A stretch of DNA of 28,409 bases from DUEN01 sp024277095. GTDB lineage: Bacteria; Chloroflexota; Anaerolineae; DUEN01. Every line of letters starts with the position of its first letter. The first letter of the stretch is position 1. Position numbers and translations under genes: made by a program. The notes under the pieces were generated by a model. The model had not been told where the DNA came from and did not search any database. It saw only the letters and a list, made by a program, of their open reading frames with translations. The stretch is from NCBI GenBank assembly GCA_024277095.1, contig JAJRVX010000098.1:1-28409 (forward strand), written 5' to 3'. Below, piece after piece: positions 1-7,287 of the stretch.

Positions 1-19
1 CGCCACCACCCACTCCCAG

Positions 20-57
20 GTCCCCCCTCCCAGCGAAGCGGATTGGGGAGGGGGGAC
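20..57. repeat. Stem-loop with 12-bp perfect arms
   Basis: Positions 20-31 (GTCCCCCCTCCC) pair perfectly with 46-57, leaving a 14-nt loop. There is no T-run on either side, so it is not a classical intrinsic terminator. It may mark the 3' end of a gene lying outside the window. From here to about 335 I see no convincing gene, promoter or RNA; the plus-strand reading frame across 43-447 has no family resemblance. Confidence 0.45.
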
Positions 58-334
58 GACAGGGGGGTGGGGTACGTCTGGCCACGTTGTGTGCTGGGGG
101 AAACCGAGAAGATGCATATACAGACACGACACCTTGCCCCGTCCCTGCAGGTGCCATGTATGCCAATATGGACATTGGACTTTGAAAAAGCCCTGCTGCG
201 GGACAGTATATCCTTTTCAAGTGGAAATACGGCGAGGGTCTTGAGGAGAAAGGCTTTCTACCGAAGGGGCTCTCCGCAGCAGAGACGACGCCATTTCTCA
301 GGCGCGCTCTCAGGGACCCAGAGCACGCGAACGG

Positions 335-374
335 ATAAAAATCAGCAGCGGCGGCTTCCACGCCGCCGCTGCTG
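335..374 (-). terminator. Intrinsic terminator of the minus-strand DUF2344 gene
   Basis: On the minus strand a perfect 13-bp stem (374-362 with 355-343) with a 6-nt loop is followed immediately by ATTTTTATCC. It lies 46 bp beyond the TAG stop of the DUF2344 gene. It probably ends the minus-strand transcripts of the sulfatase/DUF2344 group. Confidence 0.85.
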
Positions 375-420
375 GATCACGGGATCCTCACTGCCCGGGA
401 AAGGCCGGGCCATCCACCCC

Positions 421-1098
421 CTACTCCTCCTCCGAGGCGAAATGTAACGCAACGCGCTCCATCCGATTGGGACGCCCGCTCAATCCCAGGGCATCCAGCA
501 CCTCGTCTGGCCGACCGGTGGCGCCCGGCTCGGAACGTAACCGCATCCAGAACACCGGCCAACCCTGATCGTCCCGGCCCTCCAATCGCAGCGTCTCGAT
601 GAGTGGGCGTAGATCGTATGGGCGCGCCGGCTGTCCCTGGCGACGGCGACGCTCCCGCACCAACTCCTCGGCAGAAAGGATATCGGCCACACGCCGACGC
701 AGATCATCCTCGGCGATCTCGGCGGCGTCAACCGCCACCTCCCAATCGGCGGCGCGCAACAAGGACTGCAACGACGGCGATCGCAGGTCCACCTCCCATA
801 TCTTCAGGAGCTCGACCCCCAGGGGAAGCTCCCCCCGTACCCGCTCGGCGAACGCCTACGGGGAGATCGCCCGCGTCATCCATACGTCCGCCAGCTCGGC
901 CCGGCCGGAACAGCCCGTGGGCAAGGCGGACGCGAACTGAATCCGCATCTGCGGATTGTAGCCCCGCGTGTACGCCACGGGGATATCCGCCCGCCGCAGG
1001 ATGCGCTCCCACATCCGGGCGACATCCAGATGGGAGATCCAGCGAATCGGCTCCCCCTTGGTGAAGACCATGCGTAGACGTTGCACTGGCTGCGTCAT
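421..1098 (-). pseudogene. DUF2344 (TIGR03936-like) radical-SAM-associated protein, interrupted by in-frame TAG
   Basis: The full frame is 226 codons, close to the usual family length, but codon 81 (856-858 on the plus strand, CTA) is TAG. Before it, the product contains the family-like segments FTKGEPIRWISHLDVAR and AYTRGYNPQMRIQFA. After it, reading continues in the same frame with SPSLQSLLRAADWEV and a charged C-terminus, so this is a single nonsense codon and not a frameshift. Members of this family are normally encoded next to, or fused with, a TIGR03960-type radical SAM protein; that partner is at 12979-15063 here. The start is ATG at 1098, with a G-rich ribosome binding site 24 bp after the sulfatase stop. 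TAG is an ordinary stop in this neighbourhood: the sulfatase, the glycoside hydrolase and this gene itself all end in TAG, so general amber recoding is unlikely. A sequencing or assembly error is possible. Confidence 0.8.
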
Positions 1099-1122
1099 CC
1101 GCCCCCCTCAGAGCCCCCTCGA

Positions 1123-2478
1123 CTAGGCTTCCATCTCCTCCGGCAGCACGCGCCGCTGCCCGCTCGGCCGGGCGGGCAGCGGCTGGATGGTCGGGGGAGC
1201 CTCTCCGATCTCCACCATCCGCTGGATCAGCCGCTCCCTCAGCCGCGCCGCCACCTCCTGATGCGACGCCAGCCCGATCAGGTTCGTCAACTCGTACGGG
1301 TCCGCCTCCAGATCGTACAGGTACCCCTCCACGTAGTGATCCGACCCGGCGTCATGCACCCCATCCCGATCCGGGGCCGTGACACCGTACTTCCACCGAT
1401 GCGTGCGGATCGCCCTCCCCACCTGCGACTCGCTGATCTGAATGAACACCTCCCGCGGCCAATCCACCGCCTCGCCGCGCACCAATGGCAGGATGGAGCG
1501 ACCCTGCATATGTTCAGGGACGGTGATCCCCGCCGCATCCAGCAGCGTCGGCGGCAGGTCGACCAGGCTCACCAGCTCTCGAATCCGGCCGCCGCCCCAG
1601 AAGCCAGGGCCGACGATCGCCGTGGGGATGCGGATGGAGCTCTCATGGCAGGAGCGCTTGTACTCCGAGTTGCGGGTTTTGAAGTGATTCCCGTGGTCAG
1701 ACGTGAACAGCACAATGGTATTCTCTAACAGCCCCAGGCTTTTGAGCGCATCCAGAAGCCGGCCCAGGGCCTCATCCAGGCGCTTCACCAGGCCGTAGTA
1801 CCCGGCGATATGCTGGTGCGTGGATCCCCCCAGCGCGGCCAGGTCAGGCGGGATCCACCTCCCCATGTAACGCTCGCGATACCCGTCAGGCGGCGGATAG
1901 TCGTCGATGCGGTTCTGGTGATGGGGCTCCAGATAGGAGATGAAGAGATAGAACGGTCGGGATTGGTGGGCGTCGATATACCGGATGGCCGCGTCCGTGA
2001 GGGCGTCCACCCGATAGCCGGGCAGCTTCACCGCCCGGTTCTCGTTATCGTAAACCACCGTATCGTATGGCTCCGAGGTAAACTCGAGGACATTGGCGCC
2101 GAGCCAGTACTCGTAGCCTCCCCGCTCGTGCTCGGGCACCGGATCCCCGGACGCCAGGTGCCACTTGCCGATGTACGCGGTGTCGTATCCCGCCTCCCGG
2201 AAGTAATGGGCGAGCGTCTTCTGGTCGGGCGGCAGGGGAATGCCGTTGCGATAGACGGTGGTATTGGTGGCGTACAGACCAGTTTGAAGGGAGGCACGAG
2301 CGGGACCGCACACGGGCTGACACGTAAACGAATGATAGACGTGAGTTCCCTCTCGCGCCATACGATCGAAGTTGGGGGTCAAATGAAGCGGATTGCCATG
2401 AACGCCGGTGGTATCCCAACGCTGCTGATCCGTGAAGAAGACGATGACGTTAGGACGATCCGTGTGGTCTCGTGCCAT
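1123..2478 (-). CDS. Type I (formylglycine-dependent) sulfatase
   Basis: The 451-aa product belongs to the alkaline-phosphatase-like sulfatase superfamily. The N-terminus has the metal-binding stretch VIVFFTDQQRWDTTG. The formylglycine signature C-x-P-x-R is present as C57-G-P-A-R61, followed by ASLQTG. Further family motifs are IGKWHLASGD, LFTSDHGNH and a C-terminal DLEADPYELTNL segment. It should hydrolyse a sulfate ester, with Cys57 converted to formylglycine by a maturase not seen here. No signal peptide is evident, so it is probably cytoplasmic. The start at 2478 has AGGAG eight bases upstream; the frame stays open much further upstream, but that extension only overlaps the next gene. 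It follows the glycoside-hydrolase-like gene by 38 bp and is probably co-transcribed with it. The exact substrate cannot be told; choline-sulfatase-like and glycan-sulfatase roles are both possible. Confidence 0.9.
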   Translation of the reverse strand: MARDHTDRPNVIVFFTDQQRWDTTGVHGNPLHLTPNFDRMAREGTHVYHSFTCQPVCGPARASLQTGLYATNTTVYRNGIPLPPDQKTLAHYFREAGYDTAYIGKWHLASGDPVPEHERGGYEYWLGANVLEFTSEPYDTVVYDNENRAVKLPGYRVDALTDAAIRYIDAHQSRPFYLFISYLEPHHQNRIDDYPPPDGYRERYMGRWIPPDLAALGGSTHQHIAGYYGLVKRLDEALGRLLDALKSLGLLENTIVLFTSDHGNHFKTRNSEYKRSCHESSIRIPTAIVGPGFWGGGRIRELVSLVDLPPTLLDAAGITVPEHMQGRSILPLVRGEAVDWPREVFIQISESQVGRAIRTHRWKYGVTAPDRDGVHDAGSDHYVEGYLYDLEADPYELTNLIGLASHQEVAARLRERLIQRMVEIGEAPPTIQPLPARPSGQRRVLPEEMEA

Positions 2479-2516
2479 GATGGTTGCTCCTGAATGGATT
2501 GTCTCTGGTGAGGGCT

Positions 2517-3821
2517 CTACAGCTCCCGCTGAAGCAGCGCCAGCCAGACCTGCGACGCATCCGGCGTGCGCAGGCGGACATCGCCTGCGCCGACGGGCTC
2601 CGGCCGGCCGAACGACGCTGTCTTCACATCGAACCAGCGAAGGGTGAATGGGCCTCCCCTCGTGCGCAGCACGACCTCGCCCCCGGCGGGGAAGTAGAGC
2701 GCATAAACACGCCCGGGATCGGCCAGGCAATAAGCCTCGCCATCCGCACGCTCGCTCAGCAGATCCAGGCGAGGGGCACAGCGGAAGACATCGAAGGCGT
2801 CCGTGAAGGCGCGCGCCGCCCGAATCATCCTCTGGGCCGTCTCGTCCAGGCCCAGGCCGGAGTCCGGCCGGTGGAACCGGGTGCTGGCACAGCCGCCGAA
2901 GATGTTCTGCCACCAGCGGTCGAGGGAGAGCGAGAGATCGGCGGGCACGCGAGGTCGCGGCCGGCCGTATACCTTCACGTTGTTCATCGGCCGAGGCCCC
3001 GCCTCCGACCGAACCAGCTGATCCCGCATCCACAGGATGCGATCATAGTGCGTCTGCCCGGCCTGCCAGTTGTTCTGCGAGATATCCACGAAGGAGAAGA
3101 GGTCGGGCCGCTCATAGGTAGCCCGATGCTGCTCGTCGCGCAGGTCCCAGGCATCCCACATCTCCGTGAGGTGGATCCGCTTGCCCCGCCGCCTCACCTC
3201 ATCGCGGATGAACGCCCCCCAGTACCAGGCCCACTCGGGCGGCGCCGAGGTCTCGTTGTCCAGGCAGTACAGCACGTGATCGTATGACAGCGTGGCATCC
3301 AGCACGCGTCGGACGAAGGCCTGCTGGTAGCCGAGCAACACCCGGTCGTCGTTCAGCGCGGGCGGGGAATAGAAAAACGGCTGCACCCTCTGCGCCGGAT
3401 GGTGATCCCATTCGGGGACCAGCCGCGTCGTCTCCGTGGTATAGTTCACGTTCAACGCCGGGTTGAAGGGATTGCGAAGCCACTCCTCTCGATAGAAGTC
3501 GAACGTGGCCCAGAATTCGATCTGCACGATGATGTCACGCTCATGGGTCAGGCCCAGGAACCGCTCGAAGCGGGACCAGAACTCGGGATTGAATTGGTTC
3601 AAGTCGTACTTGTCCCCTACCTTGGCATAGGGCCAGACGTTCCCTTCATCGCGGCTGGACAGGGTACACCGGACGTAATTGCCACCGCACTGCCGGAGCG
3701 TGTCCAGATTGTGCCAGAGCCCGGGATGGTTGAACAGGTTGTCCTCATCAGACCCACCCAGGAGCAGGACGGGACGCCCCCGATATGTCCAATAGAAACG
3801 GTTCTCTCCCCATATCTCCAT
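2517..3821 (-). CDS. Glycoside-hydrolase-like (clan GH-A-type TIM barrel) protein
   Basis: The 434-aa product starts with a beta-rich segment (FYWTYRGRPVLLLGGSDEDN) resembling the entry strand of cellulase-like or DUF4038-type barrels. It continues with alternating barrel-like segments, including NYVRCTLSSRDEGNVWP and DIIVQIEFWATFDF. The tetrad LDNE followed by TSAPPEW sits where clan GH-A enzymes carry the Asn-Glu acid/base pair. The last 90 residues look like a small beta-sandwich (VYALYFPAGGEVVLRTRGG), as in enzymes with a C-terminal collagen-binding-like domain. I chose the ATG at 3821 because AGAGGAAA lies just upstream; a frame open from 3977 would add an unrelated N-terminus. No signal peptide is seen. 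Its position between the amidohydrolase and the sulfatase suggests sugar degradation. The exact GH family and substrate are unknown. Confidence 0.78.
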   Translation of the reverse strand: MEIWGENRFYWTYRGRPVLLLGGSDEDNLFNHPGLWHNLDTLRQCGGNYVRCTLSSRDEGNVWPYAKVGDKYDLNQFNPEFWSRFERFLGLTHERDIIVQIEFWATFDFYREEWLRNPFNPALNVNYTTETTRLVPEWDHHPAQRVQPFFYSPPALNDDRVLLGYQQAFVRRVLDATLSYDHVLYCLDNETSAPPEWAWYWGAFIRDEVRRRGKRIHLTEMWDAWDLRDEQHRATYERPDLFSFVDISQNNWQAGQTHYDRILWMRDQLVRSEAGPRPMNNVKVYGRPRPRVPADLSLSLDRWWQNIFGGCASTRFHRPDSGLGLDETAQRMIRAARAFTDAFDVFRCAPRLDLLSERADGEAYCLADPGRVYALYFPAGGEVVLRTRGGPFTLRWFDVKTASFGRPEPVGAGDVRLRTPDASQVWLALLQREL

Positions 3822-3973
3822 GCGCTTTCCTCTCAACGGGATCTGATTGAGGGACTCCGACGCGACGCGGTAGAGTGCCCCCATTATACCGGTTCCCCTA
3901 AAGAACTGAAACAACGAGGGCTTTGCGCAGATCCAAAGGGACCGGCACGCCGCCCCCCCCAGGAGCATGTACC

Positions 3974-4744
3974 TCACGGTTGCGATCTCACCCCCAGTAC
4001 CCGCGCCAGGTTCCCTCCCAGGACCGCGGCCTGGGACTCCACATCGAATTCCTCCAGCAACGCCCGATACATGGCCAGTTGCGCATGCATGAGCCGGAAT
4101 GGCGTATCACTGCCGAAGCATACCCGCCCCGGGCCTAGCGTCCGGATCGCCCGCAGGATGGATTGGTCGGGGACGGCGCTGCCTATGAGCGTGATGTTGG
4201 GGTGCTGCTGCGCTACCTCGATGGCGGACCGGTCTAAGGGAGGCAGGGCCGCGCCGCCCATGTGCACCATCAGGAACGGGATCTCGGGGAATCGGGCCGC
4301 GATGCGCCCCAGCCGGTAGGGATGCGTGTTCTCGTAAAAGTCAGCCCCGATATGGAAGGCGATGGGCTTGCCGTACCGGGCGGCCGCCTCGATGTACGGC
4401 ATGACGAAGTCACTGTCGATCACGTACCCGTCCTGAGCGCCGTTGAACTTGATACCGTAGAACCCATACTCCTCAAAACAACACCTGATCGTAGCTAAGG
4501 TAGTCTCCCTGCCCAGGCGAGGATTGGCCCACCCGAACCCGAGAAGCCTCTCCGGATATCGCTGGGTCGCCTCGTACACGGCGCGGTTCTCCGGCGCAAT
4601 GTCCTTATCGTAAGGAGGTTTGAGCCAGACCAGCGCCTTGTCCACACCGGCTCGATCCATCCGTCTGATCAACTCGTCGGCGGTGATGGCCAGGTCATCA
4701 AACTTCCGAGACGAGATATGGCAGTCAGCATCGATGATCATCAT
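3974..4744 (-). CDS. Amidohydrolase-2 family metal-dependent hydrolase
   Basis: This 256-aa protein looks like the ACMSD-like (amidohydrolase-2) group of TIM-barrel metal hydrolases or decarboxylases. Metal-ligand candidates are the N-terminal DADCH motif (the first His of the usual HxH is an Asp here), the His in KPIAFHIGAD, the His in FLMVHMGG and the Asp in VCFGSDTPFR. GIKFNGAQDGY resembles the strand that carries the bridging lysine. The start is the first of two tandem ATG codons at 4744, with GAGGAG six bases upstream. The frame is open to 4834 but that extension lacks family features. It is first in the minus-strand group with the glycoside hydrolase (152-bp gap) and sulfatase. The likely role is hydrolysis of a lactone or carboxylated sugar intermediate, which is an inference from context. 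Confidence 0.85.
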   Translation of the reverse strand: MMIIDADCHISSRKFDDLAITADELIRRMDRAGVDKALVWLKPPYDKDIAPENRAVYEATQRYPERLLGFGWANPRLGRETTLATIRCCFEEYGFYGIKFNGAQDGYVIDSDFVMPYIEAAARYGKPIAFHIGADFYENTHPYRLGRIAARFPEIPFLMVHMGGAALPPLDRSAIEVAQQHPNITLIGSAVPDQSILRAIRTLGPGRVCFGSDTPFRLMHAQLAMYRALLEEFDVESQAAVLGGNLARVLGVRSQP

Positions 4745-4847
4745 GGCGTTCTCCTCGTCACGCGCGTTCTGGGGCCCCACCCGGGAGCATCCCATTGGTA
4801 TCAACTTAAGCGATATGGAAGCGTGGCCCCGCATCTCTGGGGTGGCT

Positions 4848-4869
4848 CGGAGGGGCGGCCGCCCCTCCG
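4848..4869. repeat. Perfect 22-bp GC palindrome
   Basis: The sequence from CGGAGGGG to CCCCTCCG is its own reverse complement across 22 bases, centred on GGCC. It is the first of three hairpins within 140 bp. It is probably an RNA hairpin or a copy of a dispersed intergenic repeat; there is no T-run to call it a terminator. Confidence 0.6.
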
Positions 4870-4905
4870 AAGAACTCTATTTTCAGCCCCTCACCTGCCC
4901 CGTGG

Positions 4906-4923
4906 GGCCGGAGGCCACCGGCC
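4906..4923. repeat. Short stem-loop GGCCGG/CCGGCC
   Basis: Six-base arms with a 6-nt loop, second in the hairpin cluster of the transporter/amidohydrolase gap. Confidence 0.4.
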
Positions 4924-4968
4924 AAAGCCCCAACCAGGCAGGAAAGGCGAGAGAAAGAGTTTTCCTGT

Positions 4969-4985
4969 GGAGGGGAAGCCCCTCC
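4969..4985. repeat. Short stem-loop GGAGGGG/CCCCTCC
   Basis: Seven-base arms with a 3-nt loop. The arms share their sequence with the 4848-4869 palindrome, suggesting related units. Confidence 0.45.
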
Positions 4986-5358
4986 GCACCTCCCCTTTCA
5001 GATACGGCCGCCCGTGGAGGGAAAAAGCGACGGGCGGGGGCCTCGCCCATGCTGTTCAGTTGACGCGAATAGGTCCCACTCGGGAGCATCCCTACAGGGT
5101 AGTATACCAGAAACTCCTCCAATCCACGCGCGCTTTCCCTGTGAAGCGTCACCGGGAAACTCACGATTACCGGAGGAGATCGGGAGTAAGGAGCTCACAG
5201 GAGATGAGAGTACACACGGAGAGACGTTCATCCGGCTGCCCATTCGTATCCCCTGCCCCAGGTAAGGGTTCACCACCGGAACCCGAGAAGCCGATCAGCG
5301 CTCTACCCACGCCGGCTCATAGATCCGGCCGGTTCATCGGCGATGATCGCCGGGTCGT

Positions 5359-6204
5359 TTAGGCCTTAATCGCGCCCGAGGTAAGTCCTGCCACAAAGTA
5401 CCTGGCGGTGAAGGTGAAGACCACCAGCAGGGGCAGAGAGGCGATCACATAGCCCGCAAAGAGGGGGCCCCATTCCGTTTCGAAGCTGGAGGAGAACTGC
5501 ACCAAGCCCTGGGCCAAGGGCATCCAGCGCCGATCCGAGATCGTCACCAAAGGCCAGATGAGATCGTTCCAGGTGCCGATGAGCGTGCTGATGGCGATCG
5601 TGGCGAGCATCGGCCGGGCGAGAGGCACAGCCACCAATCGGAAGACATGCAGATCCGATGCGCCGTCAATGCGCGCGGCCTCGAAGAGCTCAGCGGGAAT
5701 CGACTGGAAATAAGTGCGCATCAGCCAGGTACTTAATACCTGTCCGCCAGCGATCCAGGGGAGGATAAGAGCAAGTGGATGGTTCAGCAATCCCAAGTTG
5801 CGAACCAGGATGAAGCGCGGAGCTAAGGTCAAGACACCCGGCACCATCATCAGGCTGATAAAAGCATAGAAGAGCGGCTGTTTGCCGGGAAACTGATAGC
5901 GAGCGAACACAAACCCGCTGACACTGGCCAGCACCGCCACGCCTAGAATGGTCACAGACGAGTAGCAGATGCTGTTCAGGATGTATCGATATATCCTCGA
6001 GAAGGCAATGCTGTAATTGTAGAATCGGAGTGGCCAGGTTGGCAACCAAAACTCATGGTAGAACTGCGTATTATTTTTCAGGGAGGAAACGATTAGAAAC
6101 ACAAACGGATAGAACGTGATGATCCCAAAGAAGACCAACCCCAACTGAAAAGGCCAGTCATGTCGCAATGTCGCCCAACGATGCCGGCGGGATGGGCTCT
6201 CCAT
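5359..6204 (-). CDS. Carbohydrate ABC transporter permease, MalG-type
   Basis: This 281-aa integral membrane protein has about six hydrophobic segments and the cytoplasmic EAA loop (ELFEAARIDGASDLHVFRLV, then PLARP) that contacts the ATPase. Length and layout match MalG/UgpE-like permeases of the CUT1 sugar transporter family. It forms the translocation channel together with the MalF-type partner. The upstream permease ends in GAGGAGTGATG, so its last codons serve as the ribosome binding site here. The GTG at 6213 and ATG at 6210 are too close to that site, and the ATG at 6204 is eight bases from it; I chose 6204, but initiation at 6210 is possible. Coupled translation with the upstream permease is likely. 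No ATPase gene is linked, so a shared MsmX-type ATPase encoded elsewhere is probably used. Confidence 0.93.
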   Translation of the reverse strand: MESPSRRHRWATLRHDWPFQLGLVFFGIITFYPFVFLIVSSLKNNTQFYHEFWLPTWPLRFYNYSIAFSRIYRYILNSICYSSVTILGVAVLASVSGFVFARYQFPGKQPLFYAFISLMMVPGVLTLAPRFILVRNLGLLNHPLALILPWIAGGQVLSTWLMRTYFQSIPAELFEAARIDGASDLHVFRLVAVPLARPMLATIAISTLIGTWNDLIWPLVTISDRRWMPLAQGLVQFSSSFETEWGPLFAGYVIASLPLLVVFTFTARYFVAGLTSGAIKA

Positions 6205-6209
6205 CAGCA

Positions 6210-7148
6210 TCACTCCTCAGAATGCACGTACTTTAGATTCAACACGGTTAATATCAGCATGATGACAAACAAGATGACGCCGATGGCCGAGGCGTATCCA
6301 AACTCCAGAAAATTAAACGCTGAGTGATACAAATGAAGGGCGGGGACCATCGTAGCGTACCCCGGCCCACCGTCCGTTAGAACCAGGAAGAGATCGAAGC
6401 GTTGCAGCATCCAAATAGCCGTCAGGATCGTTACGAGTTTGATCTGACTCATTGTCAAAGGGATGTCAATGTACTGGATACGCGCCATCAGATTGGCTCC
6501 ATCTATCTCTGCACACTCCAGCACATCTCGGGAGATAGCCTGTAATCCACCTAGCAAAATGAGAAACTGCAGCGTAGCCAGCCAGGGAAATCGAAGCACC
6601 ATGATGGCCCACATGGCCGTATCCGGATCGGAGAGCCAGGGACGAGCCCACGCATCCAGACCGACCGATCGCAGCAATTGGTTGAGCAACCCCATCTGAG
6701 GGGAATATATGAAGCGCCATATGAGAACCATAAGCAAGTACGGTACGACCATGGGGATAACGAAAACCAGCTTCCATCGCTCAGCCCAACGCTCATCGCG
6801 CAGATTGATGATCAGCTCCGCAGCGATGAAGGGCATAACCAACTGGGCCACAACCCGAAAAATGACGAAGAAGGCGACGTTTCGCAGCGAGACCAGGAAA
6901 GCCTTATCCTCCAGCAAACGCAAAAAGTTCTGAGCGCCGATAAACTTATGCAGTTTGCCGCCATTCCACATGAAAAATGAGTTATACAAAGCAGACAATG
7001 CCGGATACCATTCGAATATCGCCAGAAGCAACAAAGAGGGGAGCAGGGCGAGGAAGAGAAACCGAGCCTGCCTGATCCGGGACAGTAAAGAGCTCTTCTC
7101 CCTTGAGAGCAATGGAGCGAGCCGCTTGGATGATTCCACTGTGCTCAT
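6210..7148 (-). CDS. Carbohydrate ABC transporter permease, MalF-type
   Basis: The 312-aa product has a short basic cytoplasmic N-terminus, a first membrane helix (FLFLALLPSLLLLAIF), five further helices and the EAA loop DVLECAEIDGANLMARIQYI followed by DIPLT. The LVLTDGGPGYAT stretch near the end is typical of MalF/UgpA-like CUT1 permeases. It pairs with the 5359-6204 permease to form the channel in the cytoplasmic membrane. ATG at 7148 is preceded by GGGAGAACG. It lies 139 bp after the binding-protein gene, across a stem-loop that probably lowers its expression relative to the binding protein. Confidence 0.94.
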   Translation of the reverse strand: MSTVESSKRLAPLLSREKSSLLSRIRQARFLFLALLPSLLLLAIFEWYPALSALYNSFFMWNGGKLHKFIGAQNFLRLLEDKAFLVSLRNVAFFVIFRVVAQLVMPFIAAELIINLRDERWAERWKLVFVIPMVVPYLLMVLIWRFIYSPQMGLLNQLLRSVGLDAWARPWLSDPDTAMWAIMVLRFPWLATLQFLILLGGLQAISRDVLECAEIDGANLMARIQYIDIPLTMSQIKLVTILTAIWMLQRFDLFLVLTDGGPGYATMVPALHLYHSAFNFLEFGYASAIGVILFVIMLILTVLNLKYVHSEE

Positions 7149-7201
7149 CGTTCTCCCGTAACCATCGCCAGCCCGAGAGCGGATCTGAAGACGCGAGTTT
7201 C

Positions 7202-7256
7202 GAAGGGGGCAGCCGCGGGGAGCTTATCCCTTCCAGGATCCATGGCCGCCCCCTTC
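7202..7256 (-). repeat. Intercistronic stem-loop between binding-protein and permease genes
   Basis: GAAGGGGGC at 7202-7210 pairs perfectly with GCCCCCTTC at 7248-7256 across a 37-nt spacer. TCTGAAG at 7184-7190 could pair alternatively with CTTCAGA at 7253-7259. Hairpins in this position often stabilise the upstream binding-protein mRNA, as described for malE-malF; that role is inferred here. Confidence 0.5.
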
Positions 7257-7287
7257 AGAAGCTTTACACATGATCAAGCCTGATCCT

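Larger units (their letters stand above)
4745..5358. other. 614-bp non-coding gap rich in GC hairpins
   Basis: No reading frame in this gap resembles a protein family. It holds three GC-rich stem-loops, annotated separately. A short near-repeat, C(C/T)CGGGAGCATCCC, occurs near 4781 and again near 5087. On the minus strand an extended -10-like element TGGTATACT lies near 5099-5107, without a good -35, and might serve the amidohydrolase group. The gap separates the transporter operon from the catabolic genes. Confidence 0.5.

Noticed and set aside
43..447. Plus-strand reading frame at the window start
   Set aside because: The composition is not protein-like, no family motif is present, and it runs through a terminator hairpin of the opposite strand.
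421..1098. Amber suppression or genetic-code change explaining the internal TAG
   Set aside because: At least three neighbouring genes use TAG as their normal stop, and nothing downstream of those stops extends the proteins sensibly.
2479..3033. N-terminal extension of the sulfatase frame
   Set aside because: It overlaps the GH-like gene, is low-complexity Ala/Gly/Arg, and a good ribosome binding site precedes ATG 2478.
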